From: Parabacteroides sp. PH5-46
GTDB taxonomy: Bacteria; Bacteroidota; Bacteroidia; Bacteroidales; Tannerellaceae
Assembly (NCBI RefSeq): GCF_029892785.1
Contig: NZ_JARXXA010000018.1
Span: forward strand, 1-64,000
Direction: 5' to 3'
DNA length: 64,000 nucleotides
In this document: positions 44,419 through 52,967 of the stretch, piece by piece
Layout of the letters: each line of letters begins with the position of its first letter
Numbering within the stretch: the stretch's first letter is position 1
The notes under the pieces: model-generated
The model's database searches: none
What the model was told of the DNA's origin: nothing
What the model saw: the letters and a program-made list of their open reading frames with translations, nothing else
Program-made: the position numbers and the translations under genes

Positions 44419-44426
44419 TATTTTTG
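44419..44426 (+). promoter_or_regulatory. TATTTTTG minus-7 box of NagB-like gene
   Basis: TATTTTTG matches TAnnTTTG, 46 bp upstream of the ATG. A TTTG at 44399-44402 is 16 bp away, shorter than typical. Confidence 0.45.
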
Positions 44427-44471
44427 CAATTCGCTCTTTATATATTAAAGTACTAAATCGAAAAAATAAAC

Positions 44472-46460
44472 ATGAAGACAAATTTGAGCTCTCAAATTAC
44501 TCTTACGCGTATACCAACCAGGTATTACCGCCCGGAGAATGCTTATGAACAATCTGTATTAACACGTTTTGAAAAGATTCCAACTGTTATTTATGAGTCG
44601 GCAGATGAAGGCTCATTGGCCATTGCTGCAGAAATTGCTGCAGAAATTCGAAAAAAACAAGAAACTGGACAGTCATTTGTTCTGGCGCTACCCGGTGGAC
44701 GATCTCCTCAAAGTATATTTAAAGAATTAATCCGCATACACGAAGAAGAGAAGCTGAGCTTCCATAATGTAATTGTATTTAATCTGTATGAGTTTTATCC
44801 TCTGACATCTCCTGCCTATAGTAATCTTTCTTACCTGAAAGATTATTTCCTGGAGCATGTGGATATAAAACCTGAAAACATTTATTCGCCTGATGGATTC
44901 CTTCCCAAGGAAGAAATTTATGATTTCTGTCTTCGTTATGATCAAAAGATTGAAGAAGTAGGTGGGATTGATTATATGTTACTGGGTATCGGACAGGCTG
45001 GAAACATCAGTTTCAACAGTCCCGGTTCTTCCATCAATTCCAGAACCCGTTTGGTATTGTTAGACAATGATTCGCGCAAAGAAGCAGCTAAGATATTCAA
45101 ATCAATAGACAGTGTACCGGCAGGTGTTGTTACGATGGGGATGTCTACGATCATGAAAGCGAAAGAGATTGTCATGATGGCTTGGGGGGATGGAAAGGCT
45201 CATATTGTAAAAGAAACGGTTGAGGAAAAAATGAGTGAAAGTATCCCGGCAACCTACTTACAGACGTTGAATACCGTAAGGGTAATAACCGACTTGTCGG
45301 CTGCTTATCAGCTTACAAGGATCAGTCATCCTTGGTTGGTTACCAGTTGCGAATGGGATAATAAACTGATCCGGCGTGCGATTGTATGGCTGTGTCAGTT
45401 GACCGGAAAGCCTATCCTGAAATTAACCAACAAAGACTACAGCGAAAATGGCCTGGGCGAGTTGTTGACTAAATTCGGATCGGCTTATGAGGTAAATATC
45501 AAGATATTTAATGATATCCAACATACGATTACCGGATGGCCGGGTGGTAAGTACGGAGCCGATGATTCCAATCGTCCCGAACGGGCTAACCCGCAACACA
45601 AACGAGTGATTATCTTCAGTCCGCATCCTGATGATGATGTGATTTCTATGGGAGGTACGTTCCGCCGTTTGTGTGATCAGGGACATGATGTATACGTGGC
45701 TTATCAAACGTCTGGAAATATAGCAGTTGGCGACGAAGAAGTAATCCGTTACTGTGAATACCTGAAAGATGTTTCTTCAAAGTATTCTCCCAATAATGAT
45801 GCTATAAAGAAAAAAGCCGAAGAAATCATTCATTTCCTGAAATACGAAAAGGTAGCAGGGGAAGCAGAAAAAGAAGACGTTTTGTTCATGAAAGGAACGA
45901 TCCGCAGAGAAGAAGCCCGTGCCGGAGCCCAATATAGTGGCATTAAGCAGGAAGATCATATCCGTTTCCTTGACTTACCATTCTATGAAACAGGCCTGGT
46001 AAAGAAGAATGAATTAAGCGAAGCTGATATCCGTATCATCCGTGATTTCCTGGAAGAAGTAAAACCGCATCAGATATTTGTTGCCGGAGACTTAGCCGAC
46101 CCTCATGGAACACATAAAGTATGTCTGGATGCCGCTTTGGCAGCCATAGACGAAGTGAAAGATACGCAATGGATGAAAGAATGCCGTATCTGGATGTATC
46201 GTGGAGCCTGGGCTGAATGGGAAATGGACCATATCGAAATGGCGGTACCTATGAGTCCGGAACAGCTACGTCAGAAACGGAATGCCATTTTGAAACATCA
46301 GTCTCAAATGGAAAGCGCTCCCTTCCTGGGAGACGACGAACGCCTTTTCTGGCAACGGGCAGAAGATCGTAACCGCGCAACAGCTGATTTGTATAAAGAC
46401 TTAGGATTAGCATCTTACGAAGCCATCGAAGCATTTGTACAATACATTCCGCTTCGATAA
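44472..46460 (+). CDS. NagB-like domain fused to PIG-L deacetylase
   Basis: A 662-residue fusion. The N-terminal half resembles glucosamine-6-phosphate deaminase (LALPGGRSPQ near 71-80, FNLYEFYPL at 103-111, GIGQAGNISFNSPGSS at 172-187). Residues that are catalytic in true NagB are changed: the Asp of the FNxDEY motif is Y106, and the DGH..E set reads A176, N178 and S183. The C-terminal half is a LmbE/PIG-L deacetylase (SPHPDDDV, H385, and later DLADPHGTHKV) that probably removes N-acetyl from a GlcNAc derivative using zinc. Such fusions occur in other Bacteroidetes. Deaminase activity is doubtful; deacetylase is likely. Confidence 0.85.
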   Translation: MKTNLSSQITLTRIPTRYYRPENAYEQSVLTRFEKIPTVIYESADEGSLAIAAEIAAEIRKKQETGQSFVLALPGGRSPQSIFKELIRIHEEEKLSFHNVIVFNLYEFYPLTSPAYSNLSYLKDYFLEHVDIKPENIYSPDGFLPKEEIYDFCLRYDQKIEEVGGIDYMLLGIGQAGNISFNSPGSSINSRTRLVLLDNDSRKEAAKIFKSIDSVPAGVVTMGMSTIMKAKEIVMMAWGDGKAHIVKETVEEKMSESIPATYLQTLNTVRVITDLSAAYQLTRISHPWLVTSCEWDNKLIRRAIVWLCQLTGKPILKLTNKDYSENGLGELLTKFGSAYEVNIKIFNDIQHTITGWPGGKYGADDSNRPERANPQHKRVIIFSPHPDDDVISMGGTFRRLCDQGHDVYVAYQTSGNIAVGDEEVIRYCEYLKDVSSKYSPNNDAIKKKAEEIIHFLKYEKVAGEAEKEDVLFMKGTIRREEARAGAQYSGIKQEDHIRFLDLPFYETGLVKKNELSEADIRIIRDFLEEVKPHQIFVAGDLADPHGTHKVCLDAALAAIDEVKDTQWMKECRIWMYRGAWAEWEMDHIEMAVPMSPEQLRQKRNAILKHQSQMESAPFLGDDERLFWQRAEDRNRATADLYKDLGLASYEAIEAFVQYIPLR

Positions 46461-46476
46461 TTCTAACTCATCATAT

Positions 46477-46527
46477 AAAGCCGGACAAAGGAGGAATGCT
46501 TAAACCCTCCTTTGTCTGGCTTTTTTT
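46477..46527 (+). terminator. Rho-independent terminator after NagB-like/PIG-L gene
   Basis: A long stem of about 18 bp (AAAGCCGGACAAAGGAGG pairing with CCTCCTTTGTCTGGCTTT, one G-T pair, loop about 10 nt) is followed by seven T. It lies 17 bp after the stop codon. Confidence 0.92.
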
Positions 46528-46560
46528 ATGAAATATCCTTACGTATCAAAACATATTCGT

Positions 46561-46568
46561 TATTTTTG
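46561..46568 (+). promoter_or_regulatory. TATTTTTG minus-7 box of acetyltransferase gene
   Basis: TATTTTTG matches TAnnTTTG, 47 bp before the ATG at 46615. No convincing minus-33 element is seen at 19-21 bp. Confidence 0.45.
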
Positions 46569-46614
46569 TATTTAGAAGCAATATGTGCTTGATGAGTAAA
46601 AACAGATTAGCGGC

Positions 46615-47202
46615 ATGATACGTACTGAAAGAGAAAAAATGCTTGCCGGAGAGCCTTATGATTGTGGCGATCCGGACTTGCTTGACAGATGGCATAAAGC
46701 AAAAGAACTTCAAAAACAATATTTTCTGGCTGATACGAGAGACCGGATACTTATTGATCGTATTTTGGATGAGTTGATCGGTTCACGTGGTGAGCATTGC
46801 TGGATTGCTCCGCCTTTTTATGTTGATTATGGCGAGAATATTCACCTGGGAAATAGTGTTGAAATCAATATGAATTGTGTATTTCTCGATTGTAATACGA
46901 TTACCATTGGCGATCATTCCGGTATCGGCCCGGGTACACATATTTATGCAGTTACGCATCCTACTGTTCCGGACGAACGACTATCGGTACCTAATGATCC
47001 GGATGAATTTCCGTTCTGGAAATCTCATACAGCTCCTGTAACGATAGGTAGAAATGTGTGGATAGCGGGCGGGTGTATTATTTTGCCTGGTGTTACTATT
47101 GGTGATAATACGACAGTAGGAGCCGGGAGTGTTGTAACGAAATCTTTACCATCTAATTGCCTTGCCGCCGGAAACCCTTGTAAGATTATTCGTAACTTTT
47201 AA
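46615..47202 (+). CDS. Maltose/galactoside O-acetyltransferase-like enzyme
   Basis: A 195-residue left-handed beta-helix acetyltransferase of the Maa/LacA type, using acetyl-CoA. The N-terminal helical part is EKMLAGEPYDCGDPDLLDRWHKAK. The hexapeptide repeats follow (IAPPFYVDYGENIHLGNSVEINMNCVFLD), and the catalytic histidine is in IYAVTHPT. It ends TIGDNTTVGAGSVVTKSLPSNCLAAGNP, the family signature. Its sugar acceptor is unknown. It sits 31 bp from the DUF5009 gene and is probably co-transcribed. Confidence 0.92.
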   Translation: MIRTEREKMLAGEPYDCGDPDLLDRWHKAKELQKQYFLADTRDRILIDRILDELIGSRGEHCWIAPPFYVDYGENIHLGNSVEINMNCVFLDCNTITIGDHSGIGPGTHIYAVTHPTVPDERLSVPNDPDEFPFWKSHTAPVTIGRNVWIAGGCIILPGVTIGDNTTVGAGSVVTKSLPSNCLAAGNPCKIIRNF

Positions 47203-47232
47203 ACCCTAAAAACATACTAAACTCAATTTACC

Positions 47233-48414
47233 ATGGAGACCAAGAAAACAATTCGCATCGAAGCTTTGGATATCTTTCGCGCGCTTACGATGTTTTTTAT
47301 GCTTTTTGTGAATGATATTTCCGGAATGAAAGAAATCCCTCACTGGCTGTTGCATGCTACCCGGGAGGAGGATATGCTCGGCTTTTCGGACACTATTTTC
47401 CCCGCTTTCCTGTTTGCTATGGGGATGGCTATTCCTTATGCAATCCAAAACAGAATAAAGAAAGGTGATACTATGTGGAATATTTGTAAACACATCTTCT
47501 GGCGGACACTTGCTTTAGTGCTTATGGGCGTTTTTACGGTAAACCGGGATTCACTGGATGCCGAAGCAACAGGCATGCTGTATCCTATCTTTTCTATCTT
47601 AATGGTGATAGGCTTTTTCCTGATATGGAGTGTTTATCCAAAGGCAGACGACTGGAAGAAGTACCTCTTTATCGGGATGAAAGTAGTAGGTATTATCCTG
47701 TTGGCTTATCTGTTTTATATCTTTGAAGGAAGGGGAGGTTCCTCTTTTGCTGCCAGATGGTGGGGTATTTTAGGACTCATTGGTTGGACGTATCTGCTAA
47801 GTTCTGTAATCTATCTCTTTACCCGTGAGAATCTGCTCTATAATGGTCTTGTATTTGGTGTTTTAATGCTTTTCTCCATTCTTTCCGCTGCCGGAGTCTT
47901 TGCCGGATGGAGCATTCTTGGTTATATTCCTGCTTCGGCTACATTATATGCCTTTGCAATGGCCGGCTTATGTGGCGGTCTTATCTTACAGCAATATGCC
48001 AGTATTACCGAGCCGAAACGATTCTACCTGATAATGTGTTCTATCGGTGTTGTTATGCTGATAGCTGCCATTGTATCTCATCAGTTTTGGATTATTTCTA
48101 AACTTCAGTCTACACCTACCTGGTTGTTCTATTGCTGCGCTATATTCTTCCCTCTGTTTGCTTTAGTTTACTGGCTGACGGATATAAAGAAAAAGAGTCA
48201 TTGGTTTGATGTTATCAAACCGGCAGGGACTGTAACACTAACCTGCTACATTATCCCGTACGCCTTGTACAGTATATTAACGCTGTTACCTATTGACTAT
48301 CCCCAATGGATGTTTACAGGTGCTACCGGATTAATAAAAGCAATCGTCTTTTCTTTCTTGGTGATAGGCATTGCCTGGGGCTTGATGAAGGCCAAGATTC
48401 GGTTGAAAGTATAA
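47233..48414 (+). CDS. DUF5009/HGSNAT-like membrane protein
   Basis: A 393-residue integral membrane protein with about ten helices, like the heparan-alpha-glucosaminide N-acetyltransferase-like/DUF5009 family of Bacteroidetes. It starts IRIEALDIFRALTMFFMLFVNDISG, the family's first-helix signature, followed by a loop before FSDTIFPAFLFAMGMAIPYA. Relatives move acetyl groups across the membrane onto amino sugars. Beside a sugar O-acetyltransferase this fits envelope or glycan acetylation. The catalytic role is inferred. Confidence 0.78.
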   Translation: METKKTIRIEALDIFRALTMFFMLFVNDISGMKEIPHWLLHATREEDMLGFSDTIFPAFLFAMGMAIPYAIQNRIKKGDTMWNICKHIFWRTLALVLMGVFTVNRDSLDAEATGMLYPIFSILMVIGFFLIWSVYPKADDWKKYLFIGMKVVGIILLAYLFYIFEGRGGSSFAARWWGILGLIGWTYLLSSVIYLFTRENLLYNGLVFGVLMLFSILSAAGVFAGWSILGYIPASATLYAFAMAGLCGGLILQQYASITEPKRFYLIMCSIGVVMLIAAIVSHQFWIISKLQSTPTWLFYCCAIFFPLFALVYWLTDIKKKSHWFDVIKPAGTVTLTCYIIPYALYSILTLLPIDYPQWMFTGATGLIKAIVFSFLVIGIAWGLMKAKIRLKV

Positions 48415-48415
48415 A

Positions 48416-48443
48416 AATATCCGACCTTCACAGGCCGGATATT
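48416..48443. terminator. Hairpin between convergent DUF5009 and small secreted gene
   Basis: AATATCCGACCT and AGGCCGGATATT pair with one mismatch around the loop TCAC, directly after the DUF5009 stop. The T-run is weak, so it may be an inefficient terminator on either strand. Confidence 0.6.
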
Positions 48444-48522
48444 CTAATGTCTAAACTTAAATATAATAATCTTTGATATGTGTCTCTGAAAAGTTATTTG
48501 CTAAACTTTAAACTTATTTCAA

Positions 48523-48930
48523 TTATTCTACATCCTTTTTGTTGTCGCTTCTTTCAATAATGGATATGGAGCCACTTCCTTCTTCTCCTTGTGTGAAGGA
48601 ATAAGAGGTATTGCCGAAGCGGTAAAAGATATTGTTTACCTTGCCGTTGGAGCGGTTTTCAATCTCTTGGTCGGTCATCTCTTTATCTTTATTGAAAGCA
48701 GCGATGAACTCATTGACTAATGCTTCGTTGTTACTGAAGCTGATACTGGTGATCGTACGTTCCACTTTCCGGGTTTCCTTATTCCTGTTGCGAACGATAT
48801 TTACATTCACATTTTCCATATTTTCGCATTTCTGAACCAAAGCCTTTATGGCATCCTGCGCAAATAGTTCAGTTGATAAACTTCCGGCAATCAATAGGAT
48901 TGCTACTACAATTAAACGTTTTGTTTTCAT
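48523..48930 (-). CDS. Small secreted protein of sigma/anti-sigma operon
   Basis: A 135-residue protein with a signal peptide (MKTKRLIVVAILLIAGSLSTELFAQ) and a short alpha/beta domain (IKALVQKCENMENVNVNIVRNRNKETRKVERTI). It ends in a glutamate- and serine-rich tail. It looks like the small DUF4252/DUF5024-type proteins that follow ECF sigma/anti-sigma pairs in Bacteroidetes, but I do not recognise the exact family. It is the third gene of the operon, 20 bp after the anti-sigma gene. No function is assigned. Confidence 0.7.
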   Translation of the reverse strand: MKTKRLIVVAILLIAGSLSTELFAQDAIKALVQKCENMENVNVNIVRNRNKETRKVERTITSISFSNNEALVNEFIAAFNKDKEMTDQEIENRSNGKVNNIFYRFGNTSYSFTQGEEGSGSISIIERSDNKKDVE

Positions 48931-48950
48931 ACTCTTTCTGTTATTAATGA

Positions 48951-49535
48951 TTATTCCATTTTTAATATTCTTTTTACTTCTTCTCTTAATCCTTTGTCTG
49001 AAAAGCTATTCAGTATTTCTTCTTGTTGTTGTTCAATTTGTTGTTCAATCAGGTCATATTGTTGTTCCTGTTCAGACAAGCATGTGAATAGCCGGCTGGC
49101 TTCTTTTTCTTCCTGTAAAGCCTGCCTTACGGTTGCTTCCAGTTCGGATCGTATGACTTCCGGGTTGGTAATGCGTTTGCCATTCCTTACAATATAGCTG
49201 CCTTCGTAGGGATTGAAACTTGTTTCTTTCATGAACAGCGGGCTTAGCATCAGTAGTATCAATAAAGAAGCAGCGACTCCTATAGCCAATGCCAGCCAAT
49301 GTTTTTTAGGTTTCTGTTCTGTCCGGAAATCTGTTTGAGGAGCTTCTGTTACCTGTCTAAGTTCTTCTTCCAGCTCGCTCTCGAAATAGTGGAATACTTG
49401 TTTGTAAGGTAGCAGATGCTCGGGAATATCCTCCCGGCTAAAGAAGCGGTATAGCTCCTTTTCTTCCTCGTTTGATGTTTCTCCGTCAAAGAAACGCTCC
49501 AGCAAATCTTCTATGTATTTGTAATCCTTTGTCAT
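48951..49535 (-). CDS. Putative anti-sigma factor, single-pass membrane protein
   Basis: A 194-residue protein with a cytoplasmic N-terminal part (about 1-78) that begins like anti-sigma zinc-finger/FecR-related regulators (YIEDLLERFFDGETSNEEEKELYRFF). One membrane helix follows (LALAIGVAASLLILLMLSPLFM, about 79-101), then a periplasmic glutamine- and glutamate-rich coiled coil. Its start overlaps the sigma stop as TAATG, the usual coupling for a sigma/anti-sigma pair. It probably sequesters the adjacent sigma factor until an envelope signal is received. Confidence 0.82.
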   Translation of the reverse strand: MTKDYKYIEDLLERFFDGETSNEEEKELYRFFSREDIPEHLLPYKQVFHYFESELEEELRQVTEAPQTDFRTEQKPKKHWLALAIGVAASLLILLMLSPLFMKETSFNPYEGSYIVRNGKRITNPEVIRSELEATVRQALQEEKEASRLFTCLSEQEQQYDLIEQQIEQQQEEILNSFSDKGLREEVKRILKME

Positions 49536-50032
49536 TACGCCTCTATTTTGAAAAACATTTCTTTTACTTTCTTTCTGGCACGGGAGAGATTCATGCGCAC
49601 GGCTTCGGGCTTACTACCTGTCAGTTCTGCTATCTCTTCTACTTCAAAACCGTCTACATGTCTCATCCGTAGGATGGTTTGCTGTAGTCCCGGTAGTTGG
49701 TCGATAATCTGCATCACCTGTGCTACCTGATCTTTCTGTTCCAGTTGTACTTCGGGAGTAAGCGTTTGGCTTGTCAAAACTACTGTATCCAAGCCTTCCC
49801 GGCTACGCTGCCGAACCTTTATCCGGTTTAAGCAGAGGTGTTTTGTAATCTGTACCGAAAGAGCAGGGATGCTGTTATAACTGCCCAGGTCGTCACGCAT
49901 ATACCATAGCTTTAAAAAGACCTCCTGAATTACATCTTCGGCATCTTCCAAGTCTTCCAGCAATCGTTGCGCGTAGTAAAATAACTGCTCACGCAACGGC
50001 AACACCTCTTGTTTAAACTGCTCTTGTCCCAT
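49535..50032 (-). CDS. ECF sigma factor, second in window
   Basis: A 165-residue ECF sigma factor. Region 2 contains DLEDAEDVIQEVFLKLWY and region 4 has VEEIAELTGSKPEAVRMNLSRARKKVKEMF. The ATG at 50032 is preferred over the TTG 18 bp upstream. It is the first gene of a three-gene unit (sigma, anti-sigma, small secreted protein), each overlapping or nearly so. It probably controls its own operon. Confidence 0.9.
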   Translation of the reverse strand: MGQEQFKQEVLPLREQLFYYAQRLLEDLEDAEDVIQEVFLKLWYMRDDLGSYNSIPALSVQITKHLCLNRIKVRQRSREGLDTVVLTSQTLTPEVQLEQKDQVAQVMQIIDQLPGLQQTILRMRHVDGFEVEEIAELTGSKPEAVRMNLSRARKKVKEMFFKIEA

Positions 50033-50088
50033 AATCTGCAATAATGACAATTAAGATTGAAAAACGTAACATGAGAAATCATTTTTTT

Positions 50089-50130
50089 TAAAAAAAAGAT
50101 GAAGGATGCATCCTTCGACACATCCTTCAC
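50089..50130 (-). terminator. Terminator between two sigma operons
   Basis: Read on the minus strand, GAAGGATG (50128-50121) pairs with CATCCTTC (50108-50101) and is followed by ATC and a run of eight T. A perfect 16-bp palindrome GAAGGATGCATCCTTC lies inside it. It ends the operon at 50166-51244 before the next sigma gene. Confidence 0.75.
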
Positions 50131-50165
50131 CCGGCCAGACAATAACTATTTATTGATTAGCTGGT

Positions 50166-50744
50166 CTAATTTTCCTCTATTTCTTCAAGGGCTTGTTCTA
50201 CTTTTTTTATGTTTCCCCAATAATACCGGCGGTAAATATAGGCACCTATCCCTATACTAAAAAGCATTAATAAAGGGAAACATATAATAGCCATAAGACC
50301 TCCCTCTACAAAAAAATCGTATCTGGTATAGACAAAAGTCGCAATAATTAAAAAGACAAAAAACGCTTTTGCCACCCATTCCCATTTCTCCCATGAACGA
50401 AACCTAAGGAAGTAGCGGGAAAAGGTTGTAATATCCATTCTCCCTAAATCTATTTTCTGCAAGTAGCGATAACAATAATAGCTCCAAAGACCACCAATAA
50501 TGAGAATGAGTTGACACATGACTATAAATGGCAGAAAGCCGGGTATATCTTCTGCTAAAAGGTAAAAAATCATAAGGAATAAACTGTATACCAAACAGAT
50601 AATAACTCCTCTTAATATGTAACGCTTCATCTTTATGAATGCGCTTTGTCCATCTTTGTTCATAATATGTTCTATTTTATCTTTGTTTATAGAAGGTTGG
50701 AAAGAATTATTCATCCATGCCTTTTTTGCTTTATCCAGATCCAT
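50166..50744 (-). CDS. Four-helix membrane protein, putative anti-sigma partner
   Basis: A 192-residue protein with a cytoplasmic N-terminus of about 38 residues (MDLDKAKKAWMNNSFQPSI) and four predicted membrane helices (about 42-65, 70-90, 122-140, 147-170). It lies 8 bp behind the third ECF sigma gene. Position suggests an anti-sigma-type regulator, but it lacks the single-pass zinc-finger or FecR layout. I do not recognise a family. Confidence 0.6.
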   Translation of the reverse strand: MDLDKAKKAWMNNSFQPSINKDKIEHIMNKDGQSAFIKMKRYILRGVIICLVYSLFLMIFYLLAEDIPGFLPFIVMCQLILIIGGLWSYYCYRYLQKIDLGRMDITTFSRYFLRFRSWEKWEWVAKAFFVFLIIATFVYTRYDFFVEGGLMAIICFPLLMLFSIGIGAYIYRRYYWGNIKKVEQALEEIEEN

Positions 50745-50752
50745 ATCCCTAA

Positions 50753-51244
50753 TTATAAATTATTAGTATTCATTTGTTTTAGCTTTTCTTTTATCCGCGA
50801 AAGCTTGGTTGCTACGTTCGTAACCGATAGCCCTGTGATATCCGAAATTTCCTTATACGATTTATCCTCCAGGTAAAGGAGAACTAACGCACGTTCTACC
50901 CTTTGCAGGCGGTTGATCAATACATACAGTTCATTAATTATCTCATTATCTTCATCCGGTATAGGAATGTCCCAGTTCATTTCAACAAAAGAAAGCTTTC
51001 GTTTTTTCCTACGATAAATAGCCAGACAAGTATTGAGCGCAACCCTGTATATCCAGGTTGATAGTTTACATTCGTTCCGGAAAGACGGATACCCTTTCCA
51101 AAGATTGATAATGATATCCTGATAAAGGTCTCCCACCGGATTGTCCTCATCCGTATAAAATGTTGCTACTCGATAAATAACACCATTGTTTTGCTCAATA
51201 AGTGCTATAAATTCATTTTCTAAATCGTTGTTCTCCATCTCCAC
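50753..51244 (-). CDS. ECF sigma factor, third in window
   Basis: A 163-residue ECF sigma factor. Region 2 includes NPVGDLYQDIIINLWKGY and LSTWIYRVALNTCLAIYRR; region 4 ends with YKEISDITGLSVTNVATKLSRIKEKL. It is followed directly by a four-helix membrane protein and has no consensus TAnnTTTG box in front that I could find, so it may depend on its own or another ECF factor. The divergent array C lies 130 bp upstream. Confidence 0.9.
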   Translation of the reverse strand: MEMENNDLENEFIALIEQNNGVIYRVATFYTDEDNPVGDLYQDIIINLWKGYPSFRNECKLSTWIYRVALNTCLAIYRRKKRKLSFVEMNWDIPIPDEDNEIINELYVLINRLQRVERALVLLYLEDKSYKEISDITGLSVTNVATKLSRIKEKLKQMNTNNL

Positions 51245-51373
51245 TTATTATGTAAGCATTACCGCTTAATCCATTCTTTATAAGTATTAGATGCAAGTTA
51301 ACATTAAAAATCACAGCATAAATAAATTTTTTTAAACTCTTGCTTTCGCCCTTTAATGCCGATATATTAATCG

Positions 51374-51455
51374 GTTCACAAGGGTGAACGATGCAGCTCA
51401 CCTTGGTGAGCCAACCAGTTCACCAAGGTGAGCCGCTCCGATCATATAGGTGAGC
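51374..51455. repeat. Array C: four 16-bp palindromes at 22-bp period
   Basis: Units start at 51374, 51396, 51418 and 51440, exactly 22 bp apart: GTTCACAAGGGTGAAC (imperfect), GCTCACCTTGGTGAGC, GTTCACCAAGGTGAGC, GATCATATAGGTGAGC. The 5' flank (CCGATATATTA) and 3' flank (TGCTGAAAAATA) match those of array A. It ends 36 bp upstream of the MATE minus-7 box. Confidence 0.87.
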
Positions 51456-51491
51456 TGCTGAAAAATAAGCAAGGTTTTTCAATAATATACT

Positions 51492-51499
51492 TATCTTTG
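51492..51499 (+). promoter_or_regulatory. TATCTTTG minus-7 box of MATE gene
   Basis: TATCTTTG matches TAnnTTTG exactly. The MATE start codon is 149 bp downstream, leaving a leader of about 140 nt. No clear minus-33 element is seen; a T-run at 51475-51479 is the nearest. Confidence 0.55.
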
Positions 51500-51528
51500 C
51501 AGATGTAATTCAATTGATTGTCTAATTT

Positions 51529-51625
51529 ATGAAGTGGCAACTCTGTATATAGCTATTCAGCTTCAGGTTTGTCGGGGAGTTTCTCTCCGGCATTAACTTG
51601 CTATGCTTGTATTTCCCACAGAGTT
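51529..51625 (+). promoter_or_regulatory. Structured mRNA leader of MATE gene
   Basis: Three nested pairings are visible: AACTCTGT (51539-51546) with ACAGAGTT (51618-51625), ATAGC (51549-51553) with GCTAT (51600-51604), and a 9-bp hairpin GTCGGGGAG (51571-51579) with CTCTCCGGC (51583-51591, with G-T pairs). A tiny reading frame (ATG at 51529, seven codons, M-K-W-Q-L-C-I) overlaps the outer stem. This looks like a cis-regulatory RNA, but I could not match it to a named riboswitch. Confidence 0.4.
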
Positions 51626-51647
51626 TAATTAATTTCATAAAAGACAA

Positions 51648-52967
51648 ATGAATTATACATATAAACAGATATGGTTCATCAACCTGCCCATTATGGTGAG
51701 CCTACTCATGGAACAGTTGATTAATTTGACGGATTCCATTTTCCTGGGGCGTGTCAGCCAAATAGATTTAGGAGCGTCTGCATTGGCAGCTATGTATTAC
51801 TCCGCCATTTATATGCTCGGATTTGGGTTCAGTCTTGGAGCACAAGTTGTTATTGCCAGACGGAACGGGGAGGAGAGGTATGCGGAAGTCGGCAGGGTAT
51901 TCTATCAGGCTTTAATCTTTTTATCCCTATTTTCTATTGTTGTTTTCGCATTATCAAAGCTGTTTTCTCCCGCTTTGCTTCGTTTGCTGATTACTTCTGA
52001 CAATGTATATCAGGCAACTGTGCGCTATATCGAGTGGCGGGATTACAGCTTCCTGTTTGCTTTCCCTTTGTTGGCAATCCGCGCCTTTTTTATCGGGACT
52101 ACCTACACCAAAATTCTTACAGCCAACTCCATCGTGATGGTAGTGTGCAACATTGTGTTCAACTATCTGCTGATTTTCGGCAAGGCAGGGTTTCCCCGAT
52201 TGGAAATCAGCGGAGCTGCTATCGCTTCTTCCCTTGCAGGATTGATTGGCTTAGTATTCCTCCTTATTTATATGTGGAAATACGTAGATAAAAAGCGATA
52301 CGGAATACGTGCGGTGTTCGACTTGAAGCTATCCTTGCATCTGCTTAGTATATCCGTTTGGACGATGATCAGGCAATTCTTCTGTATCGCTCCCTGGTTC
52401 CTGTTCTTTGTAGCAATTGAGCATTTAGGGGAATGCGAACTGGCCTCTGCAAATGTAGTCAGAAGTATTTCCATGCTTTTCTTTGTGATTGTTAGTTCGT
52501 TTGCAACCACTACTATCTCATTGGTAAGTAATCTTATCGGAGCAAAGAAATCGGAACAAGTTATGCAGACCTGTCGGCGTGTCATCAATCTGGATTATGC
52601 GATAGGGATTCCGCTTCTATTACTGGCTTTTATCTTTTCGGATAGCCTGTTGGGGCTATTTACGAATGACATAGCAGTAATTCAGACAGCGTTTTATCCA
52701 TTCTGCGTAATGCTATCCACGTTTATTATTTCCGTTCCTGCCTACACCTATTGCAATACGATGATCGGCACGGGTAATACGAAGATAGCATTCCTGTTTC
52801 AGATGATAAATATAACGGTCTATCTGCTCTATCTGTTCATATTATCCCGCTCTCCCAATATTCCACTTGCGGTATATTGGACTGCCGAACAATTATATGT
52901 ACTCGTACTGCTATTATTGTCATTAGCATATCTCAGACGGAACTCTTCATTCCTTATTCGCTTTTAA
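51648..52967 (+). CDS. MATE-family efflux transporter, stand-alone
   Basis: A 439-residue MATE transporter with 12 predicted helices. It starts IWFINLPIMVSLLMEQLINLTDSIFLGRVSQIDLGASALAAMYY, the family N-terminal signature. It exports cationic drugs, dyes or metabolites using an ion gradient. It is a single-gene unit with a long structured leader and an upstream palindrome array, so its expression is likely tightly controlled. Its end overlaps the convergent ABC permease gene by 14 bp. It is not closely similar to the PKS-operon MATE in the N-terminal 40 residues. Confidence 0.9.
   Translation: MNYTYKQIWFINLPIMVSLLMEQLINLTDSIFLGRVSQIDLGASALAAMYYSAIYMLGFGFSLGAQVVIARRNGEERYAEVGRVFYQALIFLSLFSIVVFALSKLFSPALLRLLITSDNVYQATVRYIEWRDYSFLFAFPLLAIRAFFIGTTYTKILTANSIVMVVCNIVFNYLLIFGKAGFPRLEISGAAIASSLAGLIGLVFLLIYMWKYVDKKRYGIRAVFDLKLSLHLLSISVWTMIRQFFCIAPWFLFFVAIEHLGECELASANVVRSISMLFFVIVSSFATTTISLVSNLIGAKKSEQVMQTCRRVINLDYAIGIPLLLLAFIFSDSLLGLFTNDIAVIQTAFYPFCVMLSTFIISVPAYTYCNTMIGTGNTKIAFLFQMINITVYLLYLFILSRSPNIPLAVYWTAEQLYVLVLLLLSLAYLRRNSSFLIRF

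Larger units (their letters stand above)
51245..51647. other. Divergent region between ECF operon and MATE gene
   Basis: There is no long reading frame. It contains palindrome array C (51374-51455), a consensus minus-7 box for the MATE gene (51492-51499) and a folded mRNA leader (51529-51625). The stretch 51245-51373 is AT-rich with nothing recognised. Confidence 0.65.
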
